DNA of 64,000 nt from Tamarix chinensis (GCA_030549775.1 CM060172.1:127337122-127401121), one strand, 5' to 3'. Counted from the stretch's first letter, positions 38,359 through 50,880 are shown. The notes: generated by a model from the letters alone, not told the origin. Numbers and translations are program-made.

Positions 38359-39315
38359 GGTAGTAGCCTATCTATAATGTTGTGGAGTTTATTAGCCTTG
38401 AAAATAAGATATGTGATGCATTTTGATTGTTATGGTTTTAGGTTGAGGTTTTTTCTAATCATACTTCAAAGAGAATCCGTTTGATGATTGGTTAGTAAGT
38501 ATCAGTATGTTTTAGATAAACTAGCATGAATAGTATATGACCTTAGTGGTATTCTGTTATCTGATATGACTATTGTATTTCAACCATCGCATGTGTATTT
38601 TGATGTTTTATCCCATGTACATTTATGATGTATTTTATGTGTTCTATGTAGGTTTTTGTATTAGTTATGTATAATGGGTTAATCAATACTCTTGCATTGC
38701 AGTGTTCCTTTTCATGAGCCCTTGCATATTCAATGATAGTAGTATTTGTAGGTTAGCTTGTAAGTGCAATAAAAGGCTAGTAATATGGGTGGAGAGTAGG
38801 GAGTATCCGGTATCCTTTTTGGCCTCAGTACCTTCGAAACGCCGCGTCACGCTAAATGACCTTATGACCGTTGCCAGCCTTCGACGCGACGCGACGTTTT
38901 CCTCACACAACCTCCAGTACGCCGCGTTTTACTTACGGATTAAATAACCGCCGCCGAACCAGCCGGTTCCCCTTTTTTTCTTTTCCCCTGGACCACCGGT
39001 CCACCCTGCCTGTCTTCTTCCTCCCCCGACCTGCGCCCCGATCTGCAATTCGACGTTGCATCTCGAATCCCGCCGGCAGCCACCAGCCCAGCACTGACCG
39101 TCCTTCCCTGCCCCTCTTCCATCGTTTTCTTTCTCTTTTCGACCCCGACCGAGTCCCTCTCTCCCTTCCCGCGTGCCCTTCTTTTTCCCTTTCTTCTTCC
39201 CCTTCCCCGACCCAGCCTGCCATGGCAGAACCTGCACCACCTGCCACCGGCCGGCCACCTGCACACCTGCCCCGCGTGCCACCTCCCTTCCTCTCGTCGT
39301 TTTTCCCCCTATGGC

Positions 39316-39328
39316 CTATAAATACCCC
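39316..39328 (+). promoter_or_regulatory. LTR TATA box, second copy
   Basis: CTATAAATACCCC is the same 13 bases as at 9684-9696, with similar CT-rich upstream flank. Confidence 0.6.
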
Positions 39329-40017
39329 TCATTGGCAGCCCCGATCAGCCCTTTTCGTTTTTTTTGCCCCGAAACCCTGCCTCTCCGCCGCCTCAAACAG
39401 ACGGGCTTTTCGCCGTCACCGGAGACAGCCGCCGCCACCTCTGGCCACCGTTACCATCCCTGCACCTCCCTCGACAAAACCGAGCCACCACCACCCTCTG
39501 CCTTGCCCTGCACGTGCCGCCTTCGTCGTGCAAAGTTCCTATCCCGAAAACCACCACTTCCAGCCCGTCGCCGCCTTGCGCCACCTCCTGCCGCCTCCTC
39601 CGCTGCTACCAGCCACCCTTCCACCCTCCAAAATGCCCAGCAGACCTCCCTCTACCTTTCCCTGCCTTCAACTTTCCCTGCCTCCCTCTCCTCCTTCCTC
39701 CCTCATCTCCCACCTCTCTCCACCACCCTCGGCCGCCGCCGTCGCCGCCGCGCGCCGCCGCCCCTTGCCACGCCACCACCCTCACTCCACTCCCCTTCAC
39801 CTGCTCTTTCTTTCCCCACCTCAGACTCCTCCTTTTCCCCTCCCATCTAACCGCCACCTCCATCTTTCCCCCTCTTTTCCTCCTCCACCGCCGCCGCCGT
39901 CGCCGCCACGCGCCGCTGCCGAACCACCACCGACCCTAGGTGGTTCTCCACCCATCCAAACCCTAACCCCCTTTTTATATAGCTGCTACTATTTTCTACT
40001 AATATTAATACTAATAT

Positions 40018-40071
40018 ACTTATTATTATTATTATTATTATTATTAGTATTACTTTTATTATTGTTATTAC

Positions 40072-40110
<39 letters not shown>

Positions 40111-40140
40111 CATTATTACCATTATTATTGTCCTTATTAT
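40018..40140. repeat. (TTA)n microsatellite, interrupted
   Basis: Runs of ATT/TTA triplets at about 40018-40045 and 40065-40110 are separated by a variant stretch. They lie downstream of the LTR TATA box. Confidence 0.85.
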
Positions 40141-41217
40141 TAATGTTCTTACTTTCTTACTAATACTAAAATCTCTTTTAAACCCTAACCTATATTATAC
40201 TTAACTTTGGCCTTATTTTTATAATTATTAGTATTAACATTTTATCATTATTATTTCTATTATCCTTACTACGGTTATTATTATTATTGCTTAACCTTAC
40301 TTGGTTGTACTATTGTTATTATTATTATACTTAACACATTTATCACTATTGTTAATAATAATACTATCTTGTCTTACCCATGTTACTTAACTCAAGCTAG
40401 TAATATCGTTTGGTTGTTAACTAAGAAGAGTACTTGAACCTTATTACCATACCATGTAACATTAACCCTAACCTCATTACTATGACACCATTATTAACCA
40501 TTACTATTATTACTACTATCACTACCTTATTGTTGTAATCAAAAGCATTTAAACCTTTTATTATTCAAGAATATTCAACGATTATCATTATCACCCTTAA
40601 GAATAGTTTACTCGTAATATTGTGACCTTATAATAATATCATTTCGAATATGACACCATTAGTAGACTTAGCCTTAAAAATGCTAGGGTCTCTCTCACTA
40701 TAAACATTAGTGTCACTAGTATTAGTTTTATTATTATTATTATTATCACTATTTTTCTATAGTTAGCATGAACATTATTATGATAAGAATAGGGCTAACG
40801 GGTCTAATAATATAAGTTTAACAATAGGTATTAAAAATAAACATATTTTGACTACTAATATTTAGTATACTAATTCTAAAGTAAAAACCCTAGTTTTTGT
40901 ATAAAACCCTTTTTAGTAATAAAAACCCTAACCTTAAACTAAAATGAGGATTGATAGTAATTATAAGGGAAACTAATACTTAGCATTTTCCCCTTTATAG
41001 GTAACCCCGACCAAAGCCCTAAGGAGTTAGAGGAGCATGCTCCAAGCCCGGCGTCGCCTTAGGTAAGGACGAAGCTAATGGCCTTGTGCTATGTGTGACA
41101 TGGATGTGTTGAATGTTATGTATGTCATGCTATGCCATGTACTATATGATTTGTGTATAACTTGTCTTATGTGTAGCTAGATTATTATTGTCCAAGGATT
41201 TTATTACTTGAGTTTGG

Positions 41218-41500
41218 GACCCCACTATTATCGTCGAAGGTTCGATAAATAAGGTATAACCCCTGGGCAGTGCACACCTGACCATTATTCTCACCAGTGG
41301 ATCAGTTAACAAGGTAAAACTAGCCCCAACTTAAGTGATCTTCCACTTTAAGTGATTAGTGTCTTCTCAGAATTATTATCATATAATGGTTTTTAATTAC
41401 TTGAGTGCGAGAACCCACTATTCTCATCGATGGATCAGTAGATAAGGTACAACCCCAAGACAATGCACACCTGGCCACTAGTCCCATTGGTGGATTGATC
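41218..41500 (-). repeat. LTR subrepeat array, diverged
   Basis: There are four units of the form CCACTATTCTCATCGATGGATC, some followed by ACCCCTGGGCAGTGCACACC. TTCCACTTTAAGTGATTAGT is at about 41351. Confidence 0.75.
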
Positions 41501-41589
41501 AACAAGGTACAACCGGCCCTGACTCTTACTCTACTACCACGCTGGGCCTACTTTGTCCCCTTAGAAACCCTAGTTTCCTAAGCCCGGTA

Positions 41590-42150
41590 CATCATTTCCC
41601 CTAATGATCTTTTGAGTCCCCAATGTATCTAACAACCCAAACCTATCATTAGAAAGCCCCTTTATTCATGAGTTATAATCCATTTCCCTCGTTCCTTATA
41701 TGTGATAATAGTTGGCCCTAAGGGTTACTCCTTAAACCCCTACTTTTTCCCCAAGTTGGCTTATCCCCTTCTCTACAACTTATACTAGCCCTAAATGTCC
41801 ACAACCAAGCATAATTTACTATGATCATCCATCCCCTAACGTTTTGTAGCCCATATCCTTCATTTCCCATATGTAATAACATCTTCCCCAATAGACTTCT
41901 CTTAAAACCCTAACTTCCCGATGGTAGTTCTATCTCCTCCCACTTATCCCACCAGGCCACTATATTTAGTACATAGTTTCCAATTAGCATGTTTAACACG
42001 ATAGTTTAGATGTGTAGCCCAACTCCCTAATTTCTTACATTTGATAATGACTTATCCTTAAGGTTTTGTATCTCCAAAACCTTAGTTCCACCTGCTTAGT
42101 AATCACCCATCCCTTAGCATATAAAGACTCCCCTAATTATACCAAGCTAC
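41590..42150. repeat. About 170-bp tandem repeat, three copies
   Basis: CATATGTGATAATAG-type phrases near 41692, 41865 and 42033, each followed by an AAACCCTAAC-like or AAACCTTAG phrase, give intervals of about 170 bp. A related 180-bp pair is at 63714 and 63894. Confidence 0.55.
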
Positions 42151-42279
42151 CCAACAATGTCATCATTAACCCCTATATCCACTCTTAGCAACCATCCCCT
42201 ACTATTCTTACCCATGGTTATAGCTTCTTTTTTGACTCGCCTTATGCATGCTTATTAGAATAATCACTCTAGTACATGT

Positions 42280-43330
42280 TAAATTACTAAAATGTCCCTA
42301 TGCCATGTAATATCGAGAACCATGTTGAAATAGATAATACTAAGACTATAAACCCCTATTCTCATATCCATCACTATAATACTTATCATGCATGTTTATT
42401 GTACTACTCACCATAATACATGTAAAATTACCAAAATACCTCGAGACCATAATAATTCGATATTCATGCTAGAACATAAGTTACTAACACCACAAAGTCT
42501 TATTTTCACACTTAGAATCAATTATTACTTATCATGCATATTTATTATGATAACCACCATTACACCTTTAAAATTACCAAAATGCTCCTAGGCCAAATAA
42601 TGTCAACATTCATACTCAAGCATTTGTTACTAATACCACAACCCTATTTTTGTACTAAGCACAAATTATTACTTAGCATGCACATTTATTAGGGTATTCA
42701 CCCTTGCACCATCAAATTTACTAAAATGCCCCTGAGCCATATAATATTACTATTCATGCCCAAACATGTGTTACCACAAAACCCTATTTTCATAATAAGC
42801 ACCAATTATTACTTAGTGTGCACGTTTATTAGGATATTTACCCTTACAACTTTAAAATTACCGAAATGCCCCTAAGTCATATAATACCAACATTCATACC
42901 CAAGTATGTGTTACTAATATCATAAAGCCTAATTTTATACTTAGCATCAATTATTACTTAGTATGCACATTTATTAGGATATTCGCCCTTGCACCTTCAA
43001 AATTACCAAAATACCCCTAAGCCATATGATATCACTATTCATGCCCAAACATATACTAATGCCACCAAACCCTTTTCTCACTCTCAACTCTATATAACAC
43101 TTAGCCATCACATTTATTGGAATGATCACCATTATATATTAAAAATTACCAAAATATCCCTAGACCCTAAAATATTGATATTCATGCTAAATCGTGTGTT
43201 TGTGATACACCAAACTCCTACCTCCATTCTTAAAATTATTGATAACACAAATAGCACCCCAGCTAGGGTTAAATATCATGATGTATCTAAATGACCAAAT
43301 TGCCACTAGAGCTCATAGTAGTAATATTTT
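42280..43330. repeat. 144-bp tandem repeat, seven to eight copies
   Basis: AAATTACCAAAATNCCC recurs at about 42282, 42425, 42571, 42714, 42854, 42998 and 43143, with a weaker copy near 43290. Intervals are 140-146 bp. Other shared parts are a GCATGCACATTTATTAGGAT stretch and a CATTCATNCCCAA stretch in each unit. Confidence 0.85.
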
Positions 43331-44403
43331 CTTTAAATTGTCTACAGATACCTAACATAACATTCATCATTACTACCCAACATTACAATCACCCCTTCCA
43401 CACACATAATATCTTACACAAAATAACATGAATTCTTTTTCCATTCTCTAATATAACATTAATATTAATGGAATTAATTATAAAACATCATATCCACACA
43501 AATCCCACACCAAAAATCATAATGTGATAACATGCAATATCCAAATATTTTAGTGGGGTATAAATATTATCTTATTTCCTACAAAAATCAAACTTTACCA
43601 CTATCCAGTTAAAAATTCGTAGGCTCCGTTTAATAAAATTGTATACCTAAAAATAATATTACAAATACAATATTAATATTAGATAAATAAAATAATGATT
43701 TTTTTATTACCAAACTACCTTATACCTTAATATTATTCAAAATATACAAAACTGCATAGAATAACTCACACTGCATGTGCAGGGTGAGCCATGCAAAATG
43801 GACGAAGGAAAAGGAATGGGAAGAATGGGGTGTCTAGGGTAAAGGGTTTGAGGGAGATGGTGGGGATAGTTGGTGCTGGTTGTTGGGTGCAGATGGTGAG
43901 GCAGGAGGTAGATGGTGGTTGGAGGTTAGGGTGTAGGTGGTTAGAAGGTGGCGAAGGACAAAAATAGGAAAAAAAATAAGAGGAAGAGAAAGGGAAGGGC
44001 GAAAGGAAGGGTGGTGTAACACCCCCAAATTTTGAAACTTAAAATTTTCATTTTAAAGAGTTAACAGCGGAAGCCAAAACATAAAATGTGGGGGTGTCAC
44101 ACCACATCCAACATAGAAGAGGCAATCCTTATGCCTAGTCTATGTCAAGTGCAGTGAAAAATTAACCGTATACCTAGGAATCAGGTGTGGGAAGCATTTG
44201 ATTTCATCGTGATACACGATATGAAATAGAGAGAAGGAAATAAATAGTAAAAATTGAGGACTAAGAGTCCAAAGAGAGATAGAGATATCCGGAATAAGCA
44301 TACCCTTTACTAATTCATTTAGCGCTCACCCAAGGCAAGCATATTAAGCCAATAATCATCAATCACCCACAAATAGGGCGGATCTACTCGTGGGAATGAG
44401 TAG

Positions 44404-44439
44404 CACCCATAAAATGGGTGATCAATACGCTAAGTACTG
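44404..44439. repeat. Paired hairpins in LTR, second copy
   Basis: CACCCAT-AAA-ATGGGTG (44404-44420) is perfect with 7-bp arms. The following TCAATACG-CTA-AGTACTGA has two mismatches. Confidence 0.65.
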
Positions 44440-44599
44440 AGTAAGGTAACGGTATAGTCAAGTAGGGTTACACATAATACAATAATTATCATAAGAAAAT
44501 CATACATGTACAATTCAAAGAATGCCAAATAAATACTGATTTTAGGTCTTTCATTAGATATAACATATTATAATCTTTTATTTATGTTGAGTTCAGGGA

Positions 44600-45010
44600 C
44601 CCTACTATTCTTAAAGTAGTGGAGCAGTCTAAAACATCTCTCAGGGGTAACACACCCAAGCCACTATTATTATCCGGTAAAACGGAGCCAACACCTCTTA
44701 GAGTAAAAAACTCTTGAGCCATTATTTATTGAACCGGTAGAATGGTCTGAAGCACTTCTCGGGGACAACATACTCGAGCCACTATTATTATTTGGTGGAA
44801 CAGACTCAACACTTCGGTCCTAACTCACGTAGTCTTCCACTTTAAATGATTAGTATATTTCCATTTATAATTTAACTCTTAATTTTATTTTCATTCACGT
44901 TGAGTATGGAGCCCCACTATTCTTAATTCGGTGGAATGGACTAAAGTACCTCTCGGGGAAAACACAACCTAACCACTATTATTATCCGGTGGAATGGAGC
45001 CATATAAACA
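44600..45010 (-). repeat. LTR subrepeat array, diverged
   Basis: Units read CCACTATTATTATCCGGTGG or a near variant, joined by CTCTCGGGG-type phrases. TTCCACTTTAAATGATTAGT and a variant lie about 197 bp apart (about 44831 and 45028). Confidence 0.8.
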
Positions 45011-46765
45011 CCTCGACCCGACTCAAGTGATCTTTTACTTTACATAATTAGTATCTTATTCGGATTTAATTGTATATTATCATATCAAACTCAAGACATA
45101 CAATTAAATATATAAGTACGACTACGTAATTATCCTCAAATGACAATAATACCCTTAGGGTAGGCAAGATAATCGTATCCGTCTAAAGCCTTATAAAACC
45201 CAAAGCATATACATTTCCAATCATTATTCAAAGTACATATCCTTATTTTTTGATAGATATCTTGTAGCCAATATTATATCCAAATACGAACTTCGATATT
45301 TCATTACTCTCAAGAATTTCATTTCATAGCATTTGCATAATTAAATTACTCAATACAACATATACAACACAAAAATATATATCAACAATACAAGTATCAC
45401 ATAAATCCCTAGCTACGACATTTATCCTTACTAACAATGACACTGAGCACTATGCACATAAATCCTATACCTCTTCTGAGATCACTGGAAGATCACTGGA
45501 TTCAAATGGAAGCTTGAACTTTATAGAAGTGTAAAAGAATGTGTGGTGGAGATATGGTTAAATTTTGGTAGTGTTTGGATAAGATTTGGGGTGAAAATAG
45601 GGTTGCACAACTAAAATAGGAAGTTGCACTACTATGCAACACTAGGTCGAGAGAAAATAAAATGCACGGTCAGATGGTGTAAAATTTGCATAGTTATGCA
45701 GCAGGAGATTTTTAAGTGTTGCACAGCCTTTCAGCAGGCGGTACACAGACCGTGCACTCTACAACTCTACAACGAACGAGGGGAAGAAGAAGGGAAAAGA
45801 GATGGTGGTTGGCCGTGATGGTTGGTAACGGCAAAGGGGAAATTTTGGGCAACCTTGGTGGTTGGTCCTCCGGCCAAAGGACGGCTAGTGGTGGCTTAGG
45901 TGGTGTGGATGCCAAAAATAGGGAAAGAAGGAGGAGGAGGAGGAGGAAGAAGAAGAAGGAGAAGAAGAAGAAGAAGAGTGGCATGAGGGAGTTGTAGGGC
46001 TGGTAGGGTGATGGTGAGAGGAAGCATGTGGGAGGCAAGTGGGTGGTGCATAGATTATAGGGGAAACAAAAGTCCTCACCCCACAAAATTGACGCAGGAG
46101 AAGAAGGGGAAAAAAGAAACAAAAAGGAAGAAAAGAAAAGGAGAAAGAAAAGGAAAAGAGAGAAAGGTTAGGGAATTAAGATTAGATTAGAAATTTTTGG
46201 ATTAGCCAACTAATTTGGATTAGCAAAAAAATTTAGCGAGTTTTGGTTTATGAATTTCAGTTTATTCAAATTAAGGTTTCAGTTTTCGGTGAAAGTTTCA
46301 AAATTAAGAAATTTGGTTAAGGCTAACAATAAGATTTCTTGAGATTAGATTCAAATTCGGGCTAATGATATGGGATGAGTTTAAGCAAAATTTTCATGTA
46401 TTATAGGTGGCTCAAGTAAGGTGGTGCAGGGGGTCGATGTGGCGGCAAGTGTCTAAGGGGAAGATGTGGTGGCGAAGGAAAGGGAGGGAAATGGGTGGCC
46501 ATGGGTGGTAGTTGTAGGGGGTTGAAGGGGAGAAAAAGAAAAGGGAGGCAGGTTGTAGGGGTGGGCTGGTGTTGGCTGCTCATAGTGGTGTAGTGAGGAG
46601 GTAGGGAGGAGGAGTTGGCGGCATGGAGGTGGGTTGGTGCTGGTTATGGCGAAGGTGACTGCAAGGGTGTTGAATGGACATACAAGGGCATGAGAAGAAG
46701 GGAGAACAAAAGAGAATAGAGGGTTCGAGGAGAAGAGCTAGTCATGAGGGAGAAGTGAGGCCCAA

Positions 46766-47153
46766 GGAGGAGGAGGAGGAGGAGGAGGAAAAGAAGACGA
46801 AGAAGACGAAGAAGAAGACGAAGAAGAAGAAGAAGAAGAAGAAGAAGAAGAAGAAGAAGAAGAAGAAGAAGAAGAAGAAGAAGAAGAAGAAGAAGAAGAA
46901 GAAGAAGAAGAAGAAGAAGAAGAAGAAGAAGAAGAAGAAGAAGAAGAAGAAGAAGAAGAAGAAGAAGAAGAAGAAGAAGAAGAAGAAGAAGAAGAAGAAG
47001 AAGAAGAAGAAGAAGAAGAAGAAGAAGAAGAGAAGAAGAAGAAGAAGAAGAAGAAGAAGAAGAAGAAGAAGAAGAAGAAGAAGAAGAAGAAGAAGAAGAA
47101 GAAGAAGAAGAAGAAGAAGAAGAAGAAGAAGAAGAATAAGAAGAAGAAGAAGA
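46766..47153. repeat. (GAG)n followed by long (GAA)n tract
   Basis: A GGA run (about 46766-46789) grades through AAGACGAAG variants into a (GAA)n tract of about 340 bp. One base is lost at about 47030, shifting the phase, and there is an AAT variant near 47135. It sits inside the purine-rich part of the LTR. Confidence 0.95.
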
Positions 47154-47510
47154 AAGGAAAGGAAGGAAAAGGAAAAGGAAAAAAATAAGAAAAGGAAATT
47201 ATATTTAGAGCTAAGATTGGAATTTAGATTAAAATTGGGCTATTGGAAAAAATATTAAATTAGTTTATCCAAAAATTAAGGTATTAATTTAAGAAAGTAA
47301 TTTTTCTAAAATTATGTGTTTGAGATTTATTTAAATAAAAAGAGTAAGATAAAATGACAAAAATAATTATATTAATTTATTAAATAATTTTATCTATTTT
47401 TGTAAGTTAAAGGTTCACAAAATAAGTAAATCAATAATTTAAAGATTTAATTATTCCAAATAAAATGTTAAATATTTAAATTTTAAGTTTTAAAAACTCG
47501 GGGTGTTACA

Positions 47511-47697
47511 ATTCTCTTCGTGATAGTGACTTTTTAGATATCATTTTTGGTTATTGTTGCTCTTGACCTACTACTACACCAATGCAACCAATTCTTGTTG
47601 AGTGTTCCTCTTACCTTTTTGTTCCTCTTTGACTTTTTCTTTCCTAACCTAATTCTCTTTACCTTAGCTCCTAAACACTTGCTTTAAGTGAAGGAAG
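47511..47697. other. Unassigned DNA between LTR and CACTA element
   Basis: T/C-rich flank with no gene. Its last bases AAG form the left target duplication of the CACTA element. Confidence 0.5.
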
Positions 47698-47729
47698 CAC
47701 TAAAAAATAATTCACTTATACCAATAGGG

Positions 47730-48070
47730 CATTATCTGTTGGCAAAAGCCATTTTTCTGTTGGCAAAAGTTTTACCAACAGATATTTGTCTGTGACAAAA
47801 CTGTGGGTAAAAACTCTGTGCTTAAAAGTTTTGCCCACAGATAAATATGATCTGTTAGGAATAATTAATAATGCCCACAGATATTTATCTGTTGGTAAAA
47901 CTTATACCCACAATTATATCTGTAGGTAAAAGTATTAACAACAAAATGATATCTGTGACTAAAACTATTGTCCACAAAACGATATCTGTGACTAAAATTA
48001 TTACCCACAAAACGATATATGTGACTAAAATTATTACCCACAAAACGATATATAGTACTAAAACTATTAC
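47730..48070. repeat. CACTA left subterminal repeats
   Basis: ATCTGTTGG, ATCTGTGAC and CCCACAGAT variants recur roughly every 20-40 bp in both orientations, followed by an (AT)n tract at about 48074-48098. They are the expected transposase-binding zone. Frames at 47865-48182 are translations of this repeat. Confidence 0.85.
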
Positions 48071-48298
48071 CAACATATATATATATATATATATATATAA
48101 CGATAATGATGTCCATAATACCTGTTGTTGTAATATTTACCTGTAATAATAACTTATCCTTATATACAATTGAGTACACCATATATAATCATCAGTGTTT
48201 AGTTTATTTGTCAAAGTGATAATATAGTCTTATAGGTACAATACTGTAAATACAACTTGTAACATACGCTGACATACAAGACATCTTTATTAACACAT

Positions 48299-48394
48299 CA
48301 AACACCATCATCTTCATTCTCATCTTGTTCAGCATCTCCAACGACTTCAACACCTTCAACATTCTCTTTAATAATCATCAAGATGTATTCCCTA
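48299..48394 (-). CDS. Possible last exon within CACTA element
   Basis: After a plausible acceptor (TTTTCTTAG, minus strand near 48394) an open frame of about 31 codons ends ENVEGVEVVGDAEQDENEDD-GV-stop. It is acidic and I do not recognise it. It would be the end of a leftward transcript, consistent with a GC-rich start region at the right side. No partner exon was identified, and the frame is short enough to be chance. Confidence 0.2.
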
Positions 48395-49369
48395 AGAAAA
48401 TATGCAAGTAACTTAATTAGATTAATATAAATTCATACCCAAAAGCTAAATAAAGGAAGTTTTAAAATTTTCTCAAAAATAATAAGAGTCCATAATTAAG
48501 TGGGATAGAAGGTGTGAGCAAAATCAAGTATTTGGAAGAAAAATTAAAATGACTCTCTAATTAGTAATATTCTAGAAAAGCATTCTCAATAGTTTTAGAA
48601 TTTTATCGCAAAATGGTAAAATAAAAAAGGAAAACTAAAAATTAAATGGAATTTGTGTTTTTATTTACATGTAATAACCTTGATTAGGTAATCAAAGTTC
48701 ACATGGCATGCATATTTCAATCATCAACCGATTTCAATGTTTGCAAATTATACTCTTGGAAACATACATGAGAAGTTTGAAACCCAATATTCATATTTGA
48801 GTGTTACTTTAGTCTTGGAAATATTAATTACAAAATAATATCTTTTAGGGTGAGCAGCAATGAATAGCTTAAAGCCTTACAATTTAAACTTTTTGGTTTT
48901 TGAAATGGTAGAGTCGATCTATTCAACAAGTTGATCTATTCAATAAGTTCAAATCTTCAGAGCTCCCATTTATACTATTCCAAGATGTGTGGTTTCTAGA
49001 ACTGGTGTAAGCAAGCCCATGTCTTACGCCCAAGCAAAGTATTCATGTACAAAAGAATATTGAAAGTATAAAATCATCAATTAAGCCTAACCCAACAACT
49101 TATAATTTTAGGTTCATTAGTTCAAATACATAGTCTAAGAAAGGCAGCATGTGACTACTTATCACCTAAAAAGAGAAACATCCCGAATGAATCCTCCCTT
49201 TAGGTGTACTCTAGTTAAACTTAAATATAATTGATATAATAGTTTGTCTAACAATTGTCCTTAGGCACTTGTCAAGACTTTAATTTCTTTTCCTAAATGA
49301 TGTAATTACATGCACTAGTTGACATTATTAAATGTCAATGTTCTTTCTATTTTTAATGTCTTAACATAG

Positions 49370-50880
49370 TGGTGTGTTGTCGTATGCACAACAAATTTAA
49401 TAAATAAATCCTAATTCCCAAATACGTAGTATATGGCAAGAAGGAGTCGAACCCACAAGGAATGGTATATAATCAATAATTCTGTAATCGATGTTAAAAC
49501 CCTGGTTATGTAATAACATATAATTCTATCATCAATATCTAAACTATAGATAAATAATAAAACATTGTACTCACTAATTAATGAATAAGGATAGGAAGTA
49601 TTGATTATGGAATTAGGATATCAAATAATCATGGAGAAACGAAATATTCTAAATGATTTAACGTTGACCTGTAGAAACTCATAATAATTCATTTCTTTGC
49701 TTTCTCTCAATTCTAATAAGTTAAATAAGCTCTCAATTTATCACCTAACCAATTAATAACCTAGGTTAAGAATGCTAGATTCAATTAATGGCAGCATTAC
49801 GAATAGAAAGAAGTCAACTACGACTATAATCACATAAGCTCGGATCATGCAATCGTAAGAATTAATGGACAAGATTAATAATTAATCTTTTGCTACTCTG
49901 GAAATGTTAATTAACAATTACGTATTAATTTCGTTATCCTAGCATAGATTAAGATCTAAACTAGATAGGTGATCAGTCTAATTAGTTTAAATTCTTAATC
50001 TATGATGCAAGATCATTTAATTCCGCCCATCAATTCAATTAAATTCCATCTAGAATCATGAATTCAAAATCCAAAACCCTAATTCCGTCATCAAATCCTC
50101 CTACCTTATACTATCTACATAATTGCAATAACACACAATTAAATGCAATAATCTATAATTAACATCAATACTTATAAATAAATTAACAATGAAACACTAA
50201 ACACAAGAAAAATAATAATGCAACAAAGAGAATTGAATTGCATTCAATCAAAAATCAAAACTTGCAATTAAAAGAGGAATGGATAAGAACTTATCGAATT
50301 GAATTCCAGATTGTTGATTGTTCAATTGAATACAATGGAGAGAAAGAGAATTGGAATTAGAAATTACATGTGGTATCTAGAGAGTATAGAGAGAAAGAGA
50401 TAATCCCATTCTCAAACTCCCCTGAACCACCCTTTCGAATGTTCAAACTTTAGAAATATATCGGGGAAACGTTGCGCGAACGGTTACAGAATTTGAGAAA
50501 AACACGGTCCGTATTCAAAAACACGGGACCACCGTGTTTTTCCTTGAACTCTCGGCCAAATGCTAAATTTTAAGTGCTGATAGAAAAACACGGGCCGTGT
50601 TTAGGAAACACCGGGGGGGCCTATTTCTTTTTCCTTCATTATTTCTTCATGAAATTTCAACACAATCTTCCCTTTGATATATATTCTTCATTTATAGTCT
50701 TTTCTTCCATTGATTCTATATCTCTTGATGTGTTATTTGTTGCCTTTTCTCTTTCCATCGATTTCTCCTTTGAATTTCTTCATTTTTATCTTTTCCTGCA
50801 AAATCTATCCAAAAGAGAAAAACTCGAGAAAATATTACATGTTATAAAAGTAATGAGAAATAAATGACATTTTTACTTAG
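49370..50880. other. Unrecognised segment within CACTA element
   Basis: It starts near GTATGCACAACAAATTTAAT and includes GGAGTCGAACCCACAAGG at about 49445, a phrase I associate with repeated plant DNA without being able to name the family. No gene is seen; the frame at 50574-50867 has no domain. Confidence 0.25.

Larger units (their letters stand above)
38830..41170 (+). mobile_element. LTR fragment, plus orientation, upstream and leader part
   Basis: It has a CT/GC-rich block with the hairpin at 38989-39003, TATA box at 39316 and GGAGCATGCTCC at 41032-41043. All match in order the copies at 8732-11518 or, inverted, 5951-8731. It stops near 41170 where minus-oriented LTR sequence begins. The 430-residue Pro/Ser-rich frame (38871-40163) and its overlapping neighbours have no domain and run through a promoter-like block and a TTA repeat. 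Confidence 0.65.
41215..44014 (-). mobile_element. LTR fragment, minus orientation, with tandem repeats
   Basis: It contains the CCACTATT subrepeat array (41218-41500), a 170-bp repeat (41590-42150), a 144-bp repeat (42280-43330) and a purine-rich tail (43800-44014). Both ends are lost, the right one where the next copy starts at 44015. Confidence 0.55.
44015..47510 (-). mobile_element. LTR with both ends, 3.5 kb, minus orientation
   Basis: It is bounded by TGTAACACCCCC at 44015 and CGGGGTGTTACA ending at 47510. From left it holds the inverted terminal block with GCGGAAGC (44015-44100), paired hairpins (44404-44439), subrepeats (44600-45010), a segment shared with 35297, the purine-rich tract with (GAA)n and an AT-rich end. 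No primer site flanks it, so it is probably solo. The flanking bases (GGTGG, ATTCT) do not form a target duplication, which suggests rearrangement. Lysine/arginine-rich frames are artefacts. Confidence 0.7.

Noticed and set aside
38871..40163. 430-residue plus-strand open frame, Pro/Ser/Leu-rich
   Set aside because: It runs through the LTR's CT/GC-rich block, the TATA box and into a TTA microsatellite. Overlapping long frames occur in other phases and on the other strand, and no domain is visible.
46674..47258. 194-residue Lys/Arg-rich open frame
   Set aside because: It is a translation of the (GAA)n/(GAG)n repeat with flanks; not a protein gene.
49437..49465. tRNA-like phrase GAGTCGAACCCAC
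   Set aside because: The surrounding DNA does not fold into a cloverleaf; no acceptor or anticodon arm is evident.
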